This document shows, piece by piece, positions 25,562 to 34,332 of a stretch of 64,000 nt of DNA. Numbering within the stretch: the stretch's first letter is position 1; every line of letters starts with the position of its first letter. The notes below the pieces were generated by a model. It searched no databases. It saw only the letters and a list, made by a program, of their open reading frames with translations, and was not told the origin of the DNA. This stretch comes from JADKCZ01 sp963786945 (lineage in GTDB: Bacteria > Myxococcota > Myxococcia > Myxococcales > Anaeromyxobacteraceae), in the NCBI GenBank assembly GCA_963786945.1, contig CAWBAO010000006.1, forward strand, positions 248,001 through 312,000, written 5' to 3'. The position numbers were made by a program, and so were the translations under genes.

Positions 25562-25837
25562 GTGCCCGATCCCCGCCACGCCATCGACTTCTACACCTTC
25601 GTCCTCTCCATCGGGTCGTCGGCGCTGGTCCACCTCGGCGACGCGCCGCACCCGGAGACCGGGAAGCCCATCGAGAGGAACCTGCCGCTGGCGCAGCAGA
25701 GCATCGAGATCCTCGCCATGCTCCAGGAGAAGACCCGCGGGAACCTGGGCGACGAGGAGGCCAAGCTGCTCGACCAGCTGCTCCTCGACCTGAAGCTCCG
25801 CTACGTGGAGGCGTCGAAGCGCCCGGCCTCGTCCTAG
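25562..25837 (+). CDS. DUF1844 family protein
   Basis: A 91-aa protein from GTG 25562, preceded by a good AGGAGG ribosome-binding site. The sequence DFYTFVLSIGSSALVHLGDAP, then NLPLAQQSIEILAMLQEKTRGNL and a helical end, is the DUF1844 pattern (widespread small helical protein of unknown function in delta-proteobacteria and others). It lies 49 bp after the protease gene on the same strand. Its stop overlaps the stop of the convergent gene by 4 nt. No function can be assigned. Confidence 0.88.
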   Translation: MPDPRHAIDFYTFVLSIGSSALVHLGDAPHPETGKPIERNLPLAQQSIEILAMLQEKTRGNLGDEEAKLLDQLLLDLKLRYVEASKRPASS

Positions 25838-26106
25838 AGCCCGGCCTCGAGCATGGCGTCGGCCAGGCGGCGGATCAGCTCGCGCCGCACCACCCGACGG
25901 GTCCGGGAGAGCGCGTTGGGATCGTTCCGGGCCCGGGCGCCGACCCGCCGCCGCGCCGCCTCCACGATCCAGGCGATGCGCCGCGGGTCGAGCCGCGGCG
26001 ACCGGGAGCTCTCCTCGAGGAAGAACCCGAGCCCGCGATCATCGAGCGTGCTGTAGAGGGCTCGCCGCGCCTGGCTGACGAGCGTGAGGTCGACGACGTT
26101 CGGCAC
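25834..26106 (-). CDS. Hypothetical Arg-rich helical protein
   Basis: About 90 aa if the GTG at 26106 is used (start VPNVVDLTLVSQARRALYS). It is predicted to be mostly helical and rich in Arg and acidic residues, and I do not recognise a family. The frame is open further upstream into the end of bioD, with no ATG before 26253, so the real start is unclear and it could be a fragment of a longer gene. Third-position GC is lower than its neighbours and the DNA at ~26137-26166 is locally AT-rich. The 4-nt convergent overlap with the DUF1844 gene is compatible with a real but minor gene. Confidence 0.4.
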   Translation of the reverse strand: MPNVVDLTLVSQARRALYSTLDDRGLGFFLEESSRSPRLDPRRIAWIVEAARRRVGARARNDPNALSRTRRVVRRELIRRLADAMLEAGL

Positions 26107-26158
26107 GTCGCGATCTGTAGGATCGATCCGGCGCGCGATCCAATTTTCTTCGCCTCGC

Positions 26159-26830
26159 CTAAAAGTGGACTTTGCCGGCCAGCGCCGAGCGCAGGAAAGC
26201 CCCCCTGGACGCGATATCGCGCTGGTAGGGCAGCGAGGCCAGCACGCGCGCACCGGTGAGCCGCTCGATCTCGGCGGCGTTGTAGGGCACCGAGGCGTCG
26301 TCGGCGGGGCCGGTCCGGTTGAGCACCACGCCGGCCAGCGCCAGCCCGCGCGACCGCAGCGCCTCGATCGTGAGCGCGGCGTGGTTCACGGTGCCCAGCC
26401 CGGCCCGCGCCACCACCAGCACCGGCAGGCCGAGCGCCACCGCCAGGTCGGCGTAGGTCTGGCTCGGCGTGAGCGGGACCAGCAGCCCGCCCGCCCCCTC
26501 CACCACCAGCGCCGCGTGGCGCGAGGCCAGGGTCCGGGCCGTCTCCACCAGCCGCGGCAGCGAGATCTCCACGCCGGCCAGCCGCGCCGCCACCCCCGGC
26601 GCCAGCGGCGGCTCGAACTGGTACGGGCAGACCAGCTCGAGCGGGTCGCCGCCCCCGGCCGCCTCCCGCAGCCGCTCGGCGTCGCTGGCCTCTCCCGGGG
26701 CGAGGCCGGACTGCGCCGGCTTCATGGCGCCGACGTCCAGCCCGGCGGCGCGCGCGCCGCTCACCAGGGCGCAGGCCACCTCGGTCTTTCCCACCCCGGT
26801 GTCGGTGCCGGTGACGAAGAGGCCGCGCAT
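26159..26830 (-). CDS. bioD: Dethiobiotin synthetase
   Basis: A 223-aa ATP-dependent carboxylase forming the ureido ring of dethiobiotin from diaminopelargonic acid. The N-terminal P-loop GTDTGVGKTEVACAL is diagnostic, followed by the GAMKPAQSG substrate loop, LVVEGAGGLLVPL and GTVNHAALTIEALR. It is full length. The ATG lies 4 bp after the bioA stop, at the end of the ygiQ-mnmA-bioA-bioD run. The stop is followed by a relatively AT-rich 50-bp stretch. Confidence 0.96.
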   Translation of the reverse strand: MRGLFVTGTDTGVGKTEVACALVSGARAAGLDVGAMKPAQSGLAPGEASDAERLREAAGGGDPLELVCPYQFEPPLAPGVAARLAGVEISLPRLVETARTLASRHAALVVEGAGGLLVPLTPSQTYADLAVALGLPVLVVARAGLGTVNHAALTIEALRSRGLALAGVVLNRTGPADDASVPYNAAEIERLTGARVLASLPYQRDIASRGAFLRSALAGKVHF

Positions 26831-26834
26831 GGCG

Positions 26835-28220
26835 TCAGGCCCGGGCGGTCACGGCGTCGACGCCGGCCCGCACCACCTCCGCCAGCCGCTCGAGCTGGGC
26901 CGTGCTCATGGCCAGCGGCGGCATCAGCACCACCACGTTGCCCAGCGGCCGCAGCAGCACGCCGTGGGCCCGGGCCTCCACGCAGACCTGGTGCCCGATC
27001 CGGAGCGGGTACTCGTACTCGGCCCGGGTGGCGCGATCCCGCACCAGCTCGACGCCCACCATCAGGCCGCGCTGCCGGATCTCGCCGACGTGGGGGTGGG
27101 CCAGGAGCGGCGCCAGCGCCCGGCGCAGCGCCTCGATCCTCGCCGGCAGCCCCTCGATGATCCGCTGGTCCCGGAACAGGCGCATCGAGGCGGTGGCCAC
27201 CGCGCAGGCCAGCGGGTTCCCGGCGTAGGTGTGGCCGTGGAAGAAGGTCCGCCTCGACTCGAACTCGCCGAGGAAGGACTCGAAGACGGCCTCGGTGGTG
27301 AGGGTGGCCGCCAGCGGCAGGTAGCCGCCGGTCAGCCCCTTGGCCATGGTCATGATGTCGGGGACCACCCCTTCCTGCTCCACGGCGAAGGTGGTGCCGG
27401 TCCGGCCCCAGCCGGTGGCCACCTCGTCGCAGACCAGCAGCGCGCCGTGGCGGTCGCAGATCTCCCGCATCCGCCGCAGGTAGCCGGGCGGCTGCGCGAT
27501 CATGCCGTCGGCGCCCTGCATGATGGGCTCGATGACCAGCGCGGCGATCCTCCCCGGCCGGGCCGCGAAGATGGCCTCGACGTCCCCGGCGCAGGCCATG
27601 GCGCAGGAGGGCAGCGCCTTCCCCAGCGGGCAGCGGTAGCAGTAGGGCTGCGGCGCGTGGTGCACGTCGAAGAGCAGCGGCCTGAAGATGCGGTGGAAGA
27701 GGTCGATGCCGCCCACCGAGACCGAGCCGATGGTGTCGCCGTGGTAGCCGCCGGTGATGGAGACGAACTCGCGCCGCGCCTCGTCGCCCCGCAGCTGGAA
27801 GTGCTGGAACGCCATCTTGATGGCGATCTCCACGGCGGTGGCGCCGGCGTCGGAGAAGAAGACCCGGGTCAGGGCGGCGGGCACGTGGCGCACCAGCTCC
27901 TCGGCGCACTCGATGGAGGCGGTCGAGGCCAGCCCCAGCAAGGTGGAGTGGGCCACCCGGTCGAGCTGGGCGCGCACCGCCTCGTCCAGCGCCGGCACGC
28001 GGTGGCCGTGGACGTTGCACCAGAGCGAGGAGACGCCGTCGAGGTAGCGCCGCCCCAGGGTGTCGATGAGCTCGACCCCCTCGGCCCGGTCGATGATGAG
28101 CGGGTCCTCCTGCAGCCACCCCTGCATCTGGGTGAAGGGGTGCCAGAGGTGGCGGTGGTCGGCGGCGGCCAGCCGGGCGTGGCGGGCGAGCCGCTCGGCG
28201 TCGGTGAGGGGCGTGGTCAT
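26835..28220 (-). CDS. bioA: Adenosylmethionine-8-amino-7-oxononanoate aminotransferase
   Basis: A 461-aa class III aminotransferase converting KAPA to DAPA with AdoMet as amino donor. It shows HLWHPFTQMQGW at the N-terminus, VSSLWCNVHGHR, FFSDAGATAVEIAIKMAFQ, CDEVATGWGRTGT and PLP-binding Lys294 in TMAKGLTGGYLPLA, then FFHGHTYAGNPLACAVA. All are typical of BioA. The ATG is at 28220; the reading frame stays open upstream but encodes non-homologous sequence overlapping mnmA. It is 13 bp from the mnmA stop and 4 bp from bioD. bioB, bioF and bioC are not in the window. Confidence 0.97.
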   Translation of the reverse strand: MTTPLTDAERLARHARLAAADHRHLWHPFTQMQGWLQEDPLIIDRAEGVELIDTLGRRYLDGVSSLWCNVHGHRVPALDEAVRAQLDRVAHSTLLGLASTASIECAEELVRHVPAALTRVFFSDAGATAVEIAIKMAFQHFQLRGDEARREFVSITGGYHGDTIGSVSVGGIDLFHRIFRPLLFDVHHAPQPYCYRCPLGKALPSCAMACAGDVEAIFAARPGRIAALVIEPIMQGADGMIAQPPGYLRRMREICDRHGALLVCDEVATGWGRTGTTFAVEQEGVVPDIMTMAKGLTGGYLPLAATLTTEAVFESFLGEFESRRTFFHGHTYAGNPLACAVATASMRLFRDQRIIEGLPARIEALRRALAPLLAHPHVGEIRQRGLMVGVELVRDRATRAEYEYPLRIGHQVCVEARAHGVLLRPLGNVVVLMPPLAMSTAQLERLAEVVRAGVDAVTARA

Positions 28221-28233
28221 GGCGAGCGGCACG

Positions 28234-29311
28234 CTAGCGCGGCAGCGGCTCCTCGATCCAGCCGCCGCCCACCACCACCTCGCCGTCGTAGAGCACCGCC
28301 GCCTGGCCCGGCGCCACCGCCGCCACCGGCTCGTCGAAGCGGGCCGTGAAGCCGCCGCCCTCGACGGCCACCGTGGCCGGCACCGCCACCGGCGCGGAGC
28401 GGAGCTGCAGCCGCACCCGGCCGCCCTCGGGAAGCGGACCCTGCCAGGAGGCGCGCCCGGCCCTGAGCCCGCCGCGCAGCAGGGACGACCGCGGCCCGAT
28501 CCGGACGGTGGCCGTGGCCGGCTCGACGGCGGTGACGTAGCGCCGCTCCCCGGCGCCCCCGCCCAGCCCGCGCCGCTGGCCGATGGTGTAGCGCGCGTAG
28601 CCCTGGTGGTGGCCCACCACCCGCCCGGCCTCGTCGAGGATGGGCCCGGCCCGGAGCGCCCCGGGCGCCCGGCTGGCCAGCAGCCCGGCGTAGCCGCCCT
28701 CCCCGACGAAGCAGATCTCCTGGCTGTCGGGCTTGTCGTGGACCGGCAGCCCCAGCCGCCTGGCCTGCTCGCGCACCGCCGCCTTCCCGGGCAGCTCGCC
28801 CAGCGGCAGGAGCAGCCGGGCCCGGGCCTCGGCCGGCAGCTCGAAGAGCACGTAGCTCTGGTCCTTCTCGATGGCCCGGGCACGGGAGATGGCCGGGACG
28901 CCGCCGCGCTCCACCACCCGGGCGTAGTGGCCGGTGGCGATGGCGTCGAAGCCGAGGGCGCGGGCGTGGGAGAGGAGCCGGGCGAACTTGATGTCGCGGT
29001 TGCAGCCGACGCACGGGTTGGGGGTGCGGCCGGCCGCGTAGTCGGCCACGAACCGGTCGATGATCCGGGTGAAGTCCCCGGCCGCCTGCAGCACGAAGAG
29101 GTCGATGCCGAGCAGGCCCGGCCACCCGGCGGGCGTCGGCGGCGTCCTGCGGCGAGCAGCAGCCGCTGCCGCCGTCCTCCTCGGCGGCGCTGCCGAGGCA
29201 GACGAAGACCCCGGTCACCTCGTGCCCCTGCTCGCGCAGCAGCGCCGCGGCCACCGACGAGTCGACGCCGCCGCTCATGCCCACCAGCACCTTGCCGCGC
29301 GAGGTCGCCAC
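28234..29311 (-). CDS. mnmA: tRNA-specific 2-thiouridylase, frameshifted in this sequence
   Basis: It thiolates U34 of Lys, Glu and Gln tRNAs using persulfide sulfur and ATP. The N-terminal PP-loop VLVGMSGGVDSSVAAALL is intact, as is the catalytic Cys in TPNPCVGCNRDIKF, the second active-site Cys in SQEICFVG, and the C-terminal PUA-like barrel. The frame breaks at 29117-29119, where an extra base in a GGG run turns VAGLLGIDLFVLQAAGDF into out-of-frame sequence; deleting one base restores the family consensus. Total length is 3n+1. A two-piece enzyme would be inactive, and mnmA is normally kept, so a sequence error is likely. It is 6 bp from ygiQ and 13 bp from bioA. Confidence 0.9.
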
Positions 29312-29317
29312 GCCGCG

Positions 29318-31318
29318 CTACCCCTTCTTCGGCGGGACGGGCCTGGCGCCGCGCCGCGCCCAGGGCGGCCGCTGCCCCTCGCGCGCCGGGCGCATGCCGG
29401 CGCCCATGCGCTGGCCCGGCGCCAGCCGCCCGGTCCTGCGCAGCGCCTTCTCGATGAGCGGCGCGTTGTCCGGGTCCCCCCAGCGGATCAGCGCCTTCTG
29501 CATCCGCTTCTCCTCCATGTCGCGCGCCACGTGCACGGGCTTCATGGTGAGCGGCGAGTAGCCCGACCAGTACATGTCGGAGGCCAGGGTCATGGGGGTG
29601 GGCATGAAGTCCTGCACCTGCTGCGGCTTCCAGCGGTTCTTCTGCAGGTACTCCATGAGCTGGACCGCCTCCTCCAGCGAGGCCCCGGGGTGCGAGGAGA
29701 TGAAGTAGGGGACCAGGTACTGCTCCTTCCCGGCCTCGGCCGAGTACCGCTCGAAGTCCTTCCGCAGCCGCTCGAAGGACTCGACCCCCGGCTTCTTCAT
29801 CACCTTGAGGACCGGCTCGCAGACGTGCTCGGGGGCCACCTTGAGCTGGCCCGAGACGTGGTGCTGCACCAGGGTCTTCAGGTAGCGGTCGCCGTTCTTC
29901 CGGTCGGCCTGGGCCAGGTCGTAGCGGACGCCGGAGCCGACGAAGAGGTGCTTGATCCCCTTCACCGCCCTGGCCTTCTCGTAGAGGTCGATGAGCGGGC
30001 CGTGGTCGACGGAGAAGAACTGGCAGACGCCGGGGTAGACGCAGGAGAGCCGCCGGCAGGCGGCGTGGGCCGCCTCGTCGGTGCAGGTCATCTTCCACAT
30101 GTTGGCGGTGGCCCCGCCCAGGTCGGTGATGGTCCCCCTGAAGTTCTCCTTCCTCGCCAGCGCCGCCACCTCGCGCAGCACGCTGGCCTCGGAGCGGCTG
30201 GCCACGTCGCGCCCCTGGTGCTCGGTGATGCAGCAGAAGGCGCAGCCGGCCGCGCAGCCGCGCAGGATCTGGATCGACCAGCGGATCTGCTCCAGCGCCG
30301 GGATGTGGAGGCCCCCGTAGCTGGGGTGGGCCTCGCGCACGTAGGGGAGCTCGGCGATCCGGTCGAGCGCCTCGGTGCTGGGCGGCGGCATGGGCTCGTT
30401 CACCACCACCAGCCGCGCCTGCCTCCCGGCGCCGTGGGGCTGCACCATGACCCGGGCGTTGGCCTCGTTGTGCTCGAGGTGGTAGAGGCGCGAGAACTCG
30501 GCGAAGCGCCGCTTGTCGGCCGCCACCGCCTCGTAGCTGGGCAGCTCGAGCACGCCGCGCCGGCGGGCCTCGAGCTGGGCCAGGGCCGGCTCGGCCACCG
30601 CCACCGCCGTCCCCGGCACGTCGACGAGGCCGCAGACGTCCTCGCCCATGGCCAGGCGCCGCGCCACCTCGAGGATGGGCTTCTCGCCCTGGCCGTAGAC
30701 CAGCAGGTCGGCGCCGGAGGTGACGAGGATCGAGGGCAGGACCCGGTCGTCCCAGTAGTCGTAGTGGGCGATGCGGCGCAGCGAGGCCTCGATGCCGCCG
30801 ATGACGATGGGGGTGGTCGGCCCGAAGGCCTGCCGGCAGAGCCGGGCGTAGGCCGTGGTGGCGCGGTCCGGCCGCTTCCCCGAGACGCCGCCCGGCGTGT
30901 AGGCGTCGTCGGAGCGGCGCCGCTTGTGGGCGGTGTAGTGGTTCACCATCGAGTCCATGGCGCCCGAGGTGATGCCGACGAAGAGGCGGGGACGGCCGAG
31001 GCGCAGCACGTCGGCGGTGGAGCGCCAGTCCGGCTGGGCCACGATGCCGACCTTGAACCCCTGCGCCTCGAGCACCCGGCCGATCACCGCGGCGCCGAAG
31101 CTGGGGTGGTCGACGTAGGCGTCGCCGCTGACCAGCAGGACGTCGAGCTGCTCCCAGCCGCGCGCCTCGAGGTCGGCCCGGTGGAGCGGGAGGAAGGCGC
31201 TGGCCGGGGCGGCGGGCGCCGCCGGCCCGCGGCGCGGGGCCTGGGCCGGCGGCGGGCGCGGGGTGGGACGGGAGGGTCGCCTGTCCGGCGGTGTGGGCCT
31301 GTCGTCGGCGCGGCTCAT
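29318..31318 (-). CDS. ygiQ: YgiQ family radical SAM protein
   Basis: A 666-aa protein with an N-terminal B12-binding-like domain (DVLLVSGDAYVDHPSFGAA ... VGITSGAMDSMVNHYTA) and a radical SAM domain with the cluster motif CAAGCAFC, which holds the [4Fe-4S] cluster. The long C-terminal part contains the YgiQ-specific VAPEHVCEPVLKVMKKPG and SSHPGASLEEAVQLMEYLQ segments. The reaction is unknown for the family. The start is ATG 31318 (MSRADD) or 31333 (MNGPPMSRADD); both precede a disordered Pro/Arg-rich N-terminus. It is the first gene of a tight unit with mnmA, bioA and bioD, two of whose products are tRNA- or cofactor-related. Confidence 0.93.
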   Translation of the reverse strand: MSRADDRPTPPDRRPSRPTPRPPPAQAPRRGPAAPAAPASAFLPLHRADLEARGWEQLDVLLVSGDAYVDHPSFGAAVIGRVLEAQGFKVGIVAQPDWRSTADVLRLGRPRLFVGITSGAMDSMVNHYTAHKRRRSDDAYTPGGVSGKRPDRATTAYARLCRQAFGPTTPIVIGGIEASLRRIAHYDYWDDRVLPSILVTSGADLLVYGQGEKPILEVARRLAMGEDVCGLVDVPGTAVAVAEPALAQLEARRRGVLELPSYEAVAADKRRFAEFSRLYHLEHNEANARVMVQPHGAGRQARLVVVNEPMPPPSTEALDRIAELPYVREAHPSYGGLHIPALEQIRWSIQILRGCAAGCAFCCITEHQGRDVASRSEASVLREVAALARKENFRGTITDLGGATANMWKMTCTDEAAHAACRRLSCVYPGVCQFFSVDHGPLIDLYEKARAVKGIKHLFVGSGVRYDLAQADRKNGDRYLKTLVQHHVSGQLKVAPEHVCEPVLKVMKKPGVESFERLRKDFERYSAEAGKEQYLVPYFISSHPGASLEEAVQLMEYLQKNRWKPQQVQDFMPTPMTLASDMYWSGYSPLTMKPVHVARDMEEKRMQKALIRWGDPDNAPLIEKALRRTGRLAPGQRMGAGMRPAREGQRPPWARRGARPVPPKKG

Positions 31319-31370
31319 GGGCGGCCCATTCATGCTCGTTGGGGCGCCCGGAAAGCAAGCCGCCGTCTGC

Positions 31371-31399
31371 TTCTCCACCCCCGGGGGTCGGGGTATCAT
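31371..31399 (+). promoter_or_regulatory. Weak promoter-like sequence before the repeat-rich gene
   Basis: TTCTCC (31371-31376) and TATCAT (31394-31399) are 17 bp apart. The -10 matches 5/6 of consensus, the -35 only 3/6. It lies between divergent ygiQ and the gene at 31454. Confidence 0.35.
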
Positions 31400-31453
31400 C
31401 CGAACCGGGGATCCGGCGTGCACCCCCGGTGCGCCGATGCTCCACGGGAGCCC

Positions 31454-33553
31454 ATGGCCGATCCGCGCAGCGTCATGCAGGAGTTCCGCTTCCTCGAGCA
31501 GAAGCGGCAGGCCGGTTCGCTGACGCCGGCGGAGGCCGCCCGCCACGCGGAGCTCCGCGACCTGGTCGGGTTCGAGCAGCCGCTCCCGGCGCGCGGAGGC
31601 TTCGACGTCGGCGCCGCCGCCGCCCAGCTGCGCGAATCGCTGCTCCCTGCCGGCCTGCGGAACCGGCCGGCGGATGCGCCGTCGCCGCCGCCGGCCGTCG
31701 AGGCCGCTCCCTGGACGCCCCCGGCGCCGGTGGCGCCGCCGGTCGTGCCCGAGCCGGAGCCGGACCCCGTCCTCGATCGCCTCTTCGATCCGGCCACGCT
31801 GGGCCAGGAGGCCCGGCCCCAGGCGTGGAACCCGGACGCCCCCGGCTACGATCCCGACGCCCCCTTCGACGAGGCGGCCTGGATCGCGGCCGGCTACGAT
31901 CCCAACGTCACCTACGACTGGTCGGCGCTGGGCGAGGGCGCCCCCGTCGAGCCGGCGCCGCCAGCCGAGCTGGCGCCTGCCGACGCGGCACCCGCCAGCC
32001 TCGAGCCCGCCGAGCTCGGGCTCGACGGCCTCGTGCTCGACGACCTGGCCCCCATCGATCTGGCACCCGCCGACCTCGAGCCTGCCGACCTCCCACCCGC
32101 CGGTGCGGCACCCGCCGATCCCGGATCGGCCGAGCTGGCGCCCGCCGACCTCCCGCCGCTCCAGTTCGGCGAGTACGACGGCCCGGGCGCGCCGGTCGGC
32201 CTCGGGGAGCCGGTGGAGCCATCCGCGCCTCCGCCAGCGCCCGATGGCGGCGGGGCCTGGTTCGACGACAGCGGCGAGCCTCCCCCGGCGGCGCCACCGC
32301 CGATGGCCCCGGCCTTCGGCGAGTACGACGCGCCGCTCCCCGTGACCCCGCCGGCCGACGCCGGTGCCGAGCCGTTCTACGGCGGTCCGGAGGGTGAGGG
32401 GCTCCCCGGCGGCACGCCGCTGGAGCTGGGCGCGGCGCCGGCGGACTGGCAGCCGGAAGGCGCCCTCGAGGCCGGCTTCGAGCTGGCCTCGGATGGCTCC
32501 TTCGGCGACCCGTCCGCGCCGCCGCAGGCCGCGCCGTGGTCGGCTGCCGGGCCGGCCTCGGCTCCGGAGCACTGGGAGAGCGCGCCGGCCCTCGATCTCT
32601 CCACGCCCTTCGCGGCGTTTCCCATCCCGTCGGAACGCGGCCCCGAGCCGACGCCCGAGGCCGAGCTGGAGCCGCTCGCGACCCTCGAGCCGGAAGCGGC
32701 GGCGGAGCCGCCTCCCGCGACACACGCGGAGCCCGTGCACGAGACCACCTCCGAGCTCGTGCTCGAGCCCGTGCCCGAACCGACGCCCGAGCTCGTGCTC
32801 GAGCCCGTACCCGAGCCCACGCCTGAGCTCGCGCTCGAGCCCGTGCCTGCTCCCGATCCCGAGCCCCTGCCCGAGCCGGTGGGAGGGCTCCCCCCTCCGC
32901 TCGATCTCGCCGCGAGCGACGCCGACTCCGAGCCGGTGAGCCTCGAGGAGCTCGACGCCCCGGTCGAGATCGACGTCCCCCCCGAGGTCACCGCGGCCTA
33001 TGACGCGTCAGCGCCGGCCCCGCCGGCGCTCGATTTCGGCACGGCGCCTCCGCCGCCACCGCTGCCTCCGGCACCTGTGGCGGCCGAGCTGGGCGCTCCC
33101 GCCGCCCGGGTGGCCGCCCCGGAGCCCGCGCTCCCTCCCGAGCCCGGGCCCGAGATCGAGCCGCTGGCGCCCGCCGGGGCCAGCCGGGTGGGGGGCTCGC
33201 ACCGCGTGGTGGTCCACACCCTCGGCGGCGAGGTGCTGCGCGGCACGCTCACCGACACCGACCTCGAGGCCCCCGAGCTGGAGCTGGACGCCGGCGCCCC
33301 CGGCCCCCCCACCGCGGTGGCGTCGGCCGGCGTGAAGGCCATCTTCTTCATGCTGTCGCCCGGGGAGCCGCCGCCGGCGCCGCAGGGGAAGCGGGTCCGC
33401 GTCGCCTTCCGGGACGGGCGGCAGGTGGCCGGCTTCTCGCCCGACTACCACGAGGGCGGCGTCGGCTTCTTCATGATCCCGGCCGACACCCGGACCAACA
33501 CCGGGCGCATCTGGGTCTACCAGGCTGCCGTCAAGCAGGTGTCGGTGAGCTGA
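31454..33553 (+). CDS. Large Pro/Glu-rich protein with C-terminal DUF6982-like domain
   Basis: A 699-aa protein with no signal peptide. Residues 1-60 form a short helical domain (DPRSVMQEFRFLEQKRQAGSLTP...). Residues ~75-570 are low-complexity, rich in Pro, Ala, Glu and Asp, with pentad A(D/E)LxP repeats (~170-235) and three 12-residue ELVLEPVPEPTP repeats (434-469). The last ~120 residues fold into a beta-rich domain (VVVHTLGGEVLRGTLTDTD, then RVRVAFRDGRQVAGFSPDY and TRTNTGRIWVYQAAVKQVS) that I associate with DUF6982 of myxobacteria. The whole looks like a short head and a beta domain joined by a long acidic disordered linker. A cytoplasmic scaffold or regulator is inference. ATG 31454 has GGGAG upstream. 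Confidence 0.82.
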   Translation: MADPRSVMQEFRFLEQKRQAGSLTPAEAARHAELRDLVGFEQPLPARGGFDVGAAAAQLRESLLPAGLRNRPADAPSPPPAVEAAPWTPPAPVAPPVVPEPEPDPVLDRLFDPATLGQEARPQAWNPDAPGYDPDAPFDEAAWIAAGYDPNVTYDWSALGEGAPVEPAPPAELAPADAAPASLEPAELGLDGLVLDDLAPIDLAPADLEPADLPPAGAAPADPGSAELAPADLPPLQFGEYDGPGAPVGLGEPVEPSAPPPAPDGGGAWFDDSGEPPPAAPPPMAPAFGEYDAPLPVTPPADAGAEPFYGGPEGEGLPGGTPLELGAAPADWQPEGALEAGFELASDGSFGDPSAPPQAAPWSAAGPASAPEHWESAPALDLSTPFAAFPIPSERGPEPTPEAELEPLATLEPEAAAEPPPATHAEPVHETTSELVLEPVPEPTPELVLEPVPEPTPELALEPVPAPDPEPLPEPVGGLPPPLDLAASDADSEPVSLEELDAPVEIDVPPEVTAAYDASAPAPPALDFGTAPPPPPLPPAPVAAELGAPAARVAAPEPALPPEPGPEIEPLAPAGASRVGGSHRVVVHTLGGEVLRGTLTDTDLEAPELELDAGAPGPPTAVASAGVKAIFFMLSPGEPPPAPQGKRVRVAFRDGRQVAGFSPDYHEGGVGFFMIPADTRTNTGRIWVYQAAVKQVSVS
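31961..32158 (+). repeat. Pentad repeat region A(D/E)LxP
   Basis: About 13 degenerate 5-residue units of the type A-D/E-L-x-P, including PADLEPADLPP and APADL. They resemble the A(D/N)Lxx consensus of pentapeptide-repeat proteins, but the near-invariant proline makes a right-handed beta helix doubtful. Confidence 0.7.
32753..32860 (+). repeat. Three tandem 36-bp units (12 residues each)
   Basis: Units at 32753-32788, 32789-32824 and 32825-32860 each encode E-L-V/A-L-E-P-V-P-x-P-x-P. The first two are nearly identical in DNA, pointing to recent slippage or unequal crossover inside the linker of the host gene. Confidence 0.85.
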
Positions 33554-33574
33554 GGACGGCGGCCGTCCTCACGT

Positions 33575-34330
33575 TCAGTTGAGCCACTGCCCCGGCGGCC
33601 GCGGCCCCGGGTCGATCACCTCGAAGCGGCTCCGCGCCCGGCGCAGCCGGGCCTCGCGCCAGCGGCTGCCCAGGCGGCGCCAGCCCCGCCGCGGCAGGCT
33701 TCCCACCAGCAGCCAGGCCACCAGCAGGGCGGCCAGGTGCGGCAGGTAGGCCGCCAGCGCGGCCAGCAGGCCGAGGCCGCTCAGCCCCTGCAGCAGCGCC
33801 CAGGCCGGCGTCCCCCACCCCACCAGGCGCGCCACCGTCAGGCCGCGCATCTCCACCACGCCGAACCAGCTGAGCCGCTGCCCCGGGTAGAGCAGCCCCC
33901 AGCAGGCCAGCAGGGCGTTGGTGAGCGGCCAGATGCCGTGGAACCGCAGCGGCATGCCGAGGGGGGCCAGCAGCAGCGCCGTGATGGCCCCGGCCCCGGC
34001 GACGATGAGGAGCACCCGGCGCAGGAAGCCGGCCTCGCCCCACGCCGCCGTCAGCTGCCGTCCCAGCCAGACCAGCAGCAGCCCGGCGAAGAGGAGCGTG
34101 AGGATGCTGCCGGGGAGCGGGTCCTCCAGGAAGGGCCAGGTGACGTACCGCCAGGCCTGGAGCAGGCCCCAGCCGGGCTCGACGTCGAGGGTGAGCCAGC
34201 CGCCGAGGGAGGGCGCCACGGTGGCGACCAGCGTCGCCAGGGCCAGGGCCGCCAGCAGGCCGCCCACCGCCGCCGGCACCTGCCCGCCCAGGGTCAAGGC
34301 GTCCCGCAGTCCATGGCCGCCGCGCGCCAC
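33575..34330 (-). CDS. Rhomboid-like membrane protein lacking the catalytic serine
   Basis: A 251-aa integral membrane protein with about six hydrophobic segments. The layout fits rhomboids: 'AWRYVTWPFLEDP' after TM1, 'WLGRQLTAAWGEAGFLRR' (like the WG..RFL loop), and a late helix with a conserved His in YLPHLAALLVAWLLVG. The expected GxSG of TM4 is replaced by the FHGIWPLTNALLACWGLLYPG region, so the serine nucleophile is missing and the protein is probably a pseudo-rhomboid. Start is GTG at 34330, 2 bp after the upstream 65-aa gene. The C-terminus is basic and cytoplasmic. The function is unknown. Confidence 0.78.
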   Translation of the reverse strand: MARGGHGLRDALTLGGQVPAAVGGLLAALALATLVATVAPSLGGWLTLDVEPGWGLLQAWRYVTWPFLEDPLPGSILTLLFAGLLLVWLGRQLTAAWGEAGFLRRVLLIVAGAGAITALLLAPLGMPLRFHGIWPLTNALLACWGLLYPGQRLSWFGVVEMRGLTVARLVGWGTPAWALLQGLSGLGLLAALAAYLPHLAALLVAWLLVGSLPRRGWRRLGSRWREARLRRARSRFEVIDPGPRPPGQWLN

Positions 34331-34332
34331 CT

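Noticed and set aside
26835..31445. A single 1536-codon minus-strand frame through bioA, mnmA and ygiQ
   Set aside because: Only its bioA portion is real; upstream of 28220 it reads out of frame through mnmA and ygiQ.
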